43,057 bases of DNA from Candidatus Gastranaerophilales bacterium. GTDB taxonomy: Bacteria; Cyanobacteriota; Vampirovibrionia; Gastranaerophilales; Gastranaerophilaceae. Shown here one piece after another: positions 42,892 through 43,057 of this stretch; position 1 is the stretch's first letter, and each line of letters begins with the position of its first letter. The notes under the pieces were generated by a model. It was not told the origin of the DNA, did not search any database, and saw only the letters and a program-made list of their open reading frames with translations. Location: assembly GCA_905236055.1 (NCBI GenBank), contig CAJOOA010000044.1, positions 1-43,057 on the forward strand, in the 5' to 3' direction. The position numbers and the translations under genes were made by a program.

Positions 42892-43057
42892 CTACTTGAT
42901 AAGTTCTTTGAAAGATTTGCCAGCTGACCAAGCAGGTACAGTTTTAGCAGCAATCTTCAATTCTTTACCGGTTTGAGGATTTCTGCCGATTCTAGCAGCT
43001 CTCTTGCGAGCTTCCCAAGTACCAAAACCAACTAAAGTAACTTTTTTGCCTTTAGCA
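42892..43057 (-). CDS. hup: HU-family DNA-binding protein (5' part truncated by window edge)
   Basis: …[53 protein letters not shown]. Confidence 0.95.
   Translation of the reverse strand, partial: AKGKKVTLVGFGTWEARKRAARIGRNPQTGKELKIAAKTVPAWSAGKSFKELIK

Overview
AT-rich 43 kb chromosomal window, densely coding, with no rRNA, tRNA, CRISPR array or IS element that I could recognise. The truncated S10 at the left edge (…[29 protein letters not shown]) looks cyanobacterial. Together with a VKOR-DsbA fusion and the absence of any photosynthesis gene, this suggests a non-photosynthetic cyanobacterial relative (Melainabacteria/Vampirovibrionia-like); that assignment is inference. Housekeeping genes: rpsJ (partial), map, spmA/spmB, glcD-like, cutA, uridine-kinase-like, valS, yibE/F-like, ruvB, nadA, mnmA, rpsP, CNNM/CorC-like, a birA-oadG-oadA-oadB operon, queH, an NfnA/SudB-like flavoprotein, purA and HU (partial). 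Between them are large uncharacterised proteins: an 857-aa protein with an EF-hand-like N-terminus, a 1121-aa membrane protein built from a triplicated module, and an 1890-aa coiled-coil giant. The most interesting signal is non-coding. Three intergenic regions carry inverted pairs of an 18-bp element matching or nearly matching HLR1, the cyanobacterial RpaB-binding consensus (G/T)TTACA(A/T)(A/T)-N2-(G/T)TTACA(A/T)(A/T). In all three, the copy nearest the + strand gene sits about 8-9 bp upstream of a -10-like box. This hints at a high-light/redox-type regulon repurposed in a non-photosynthetic lineage.
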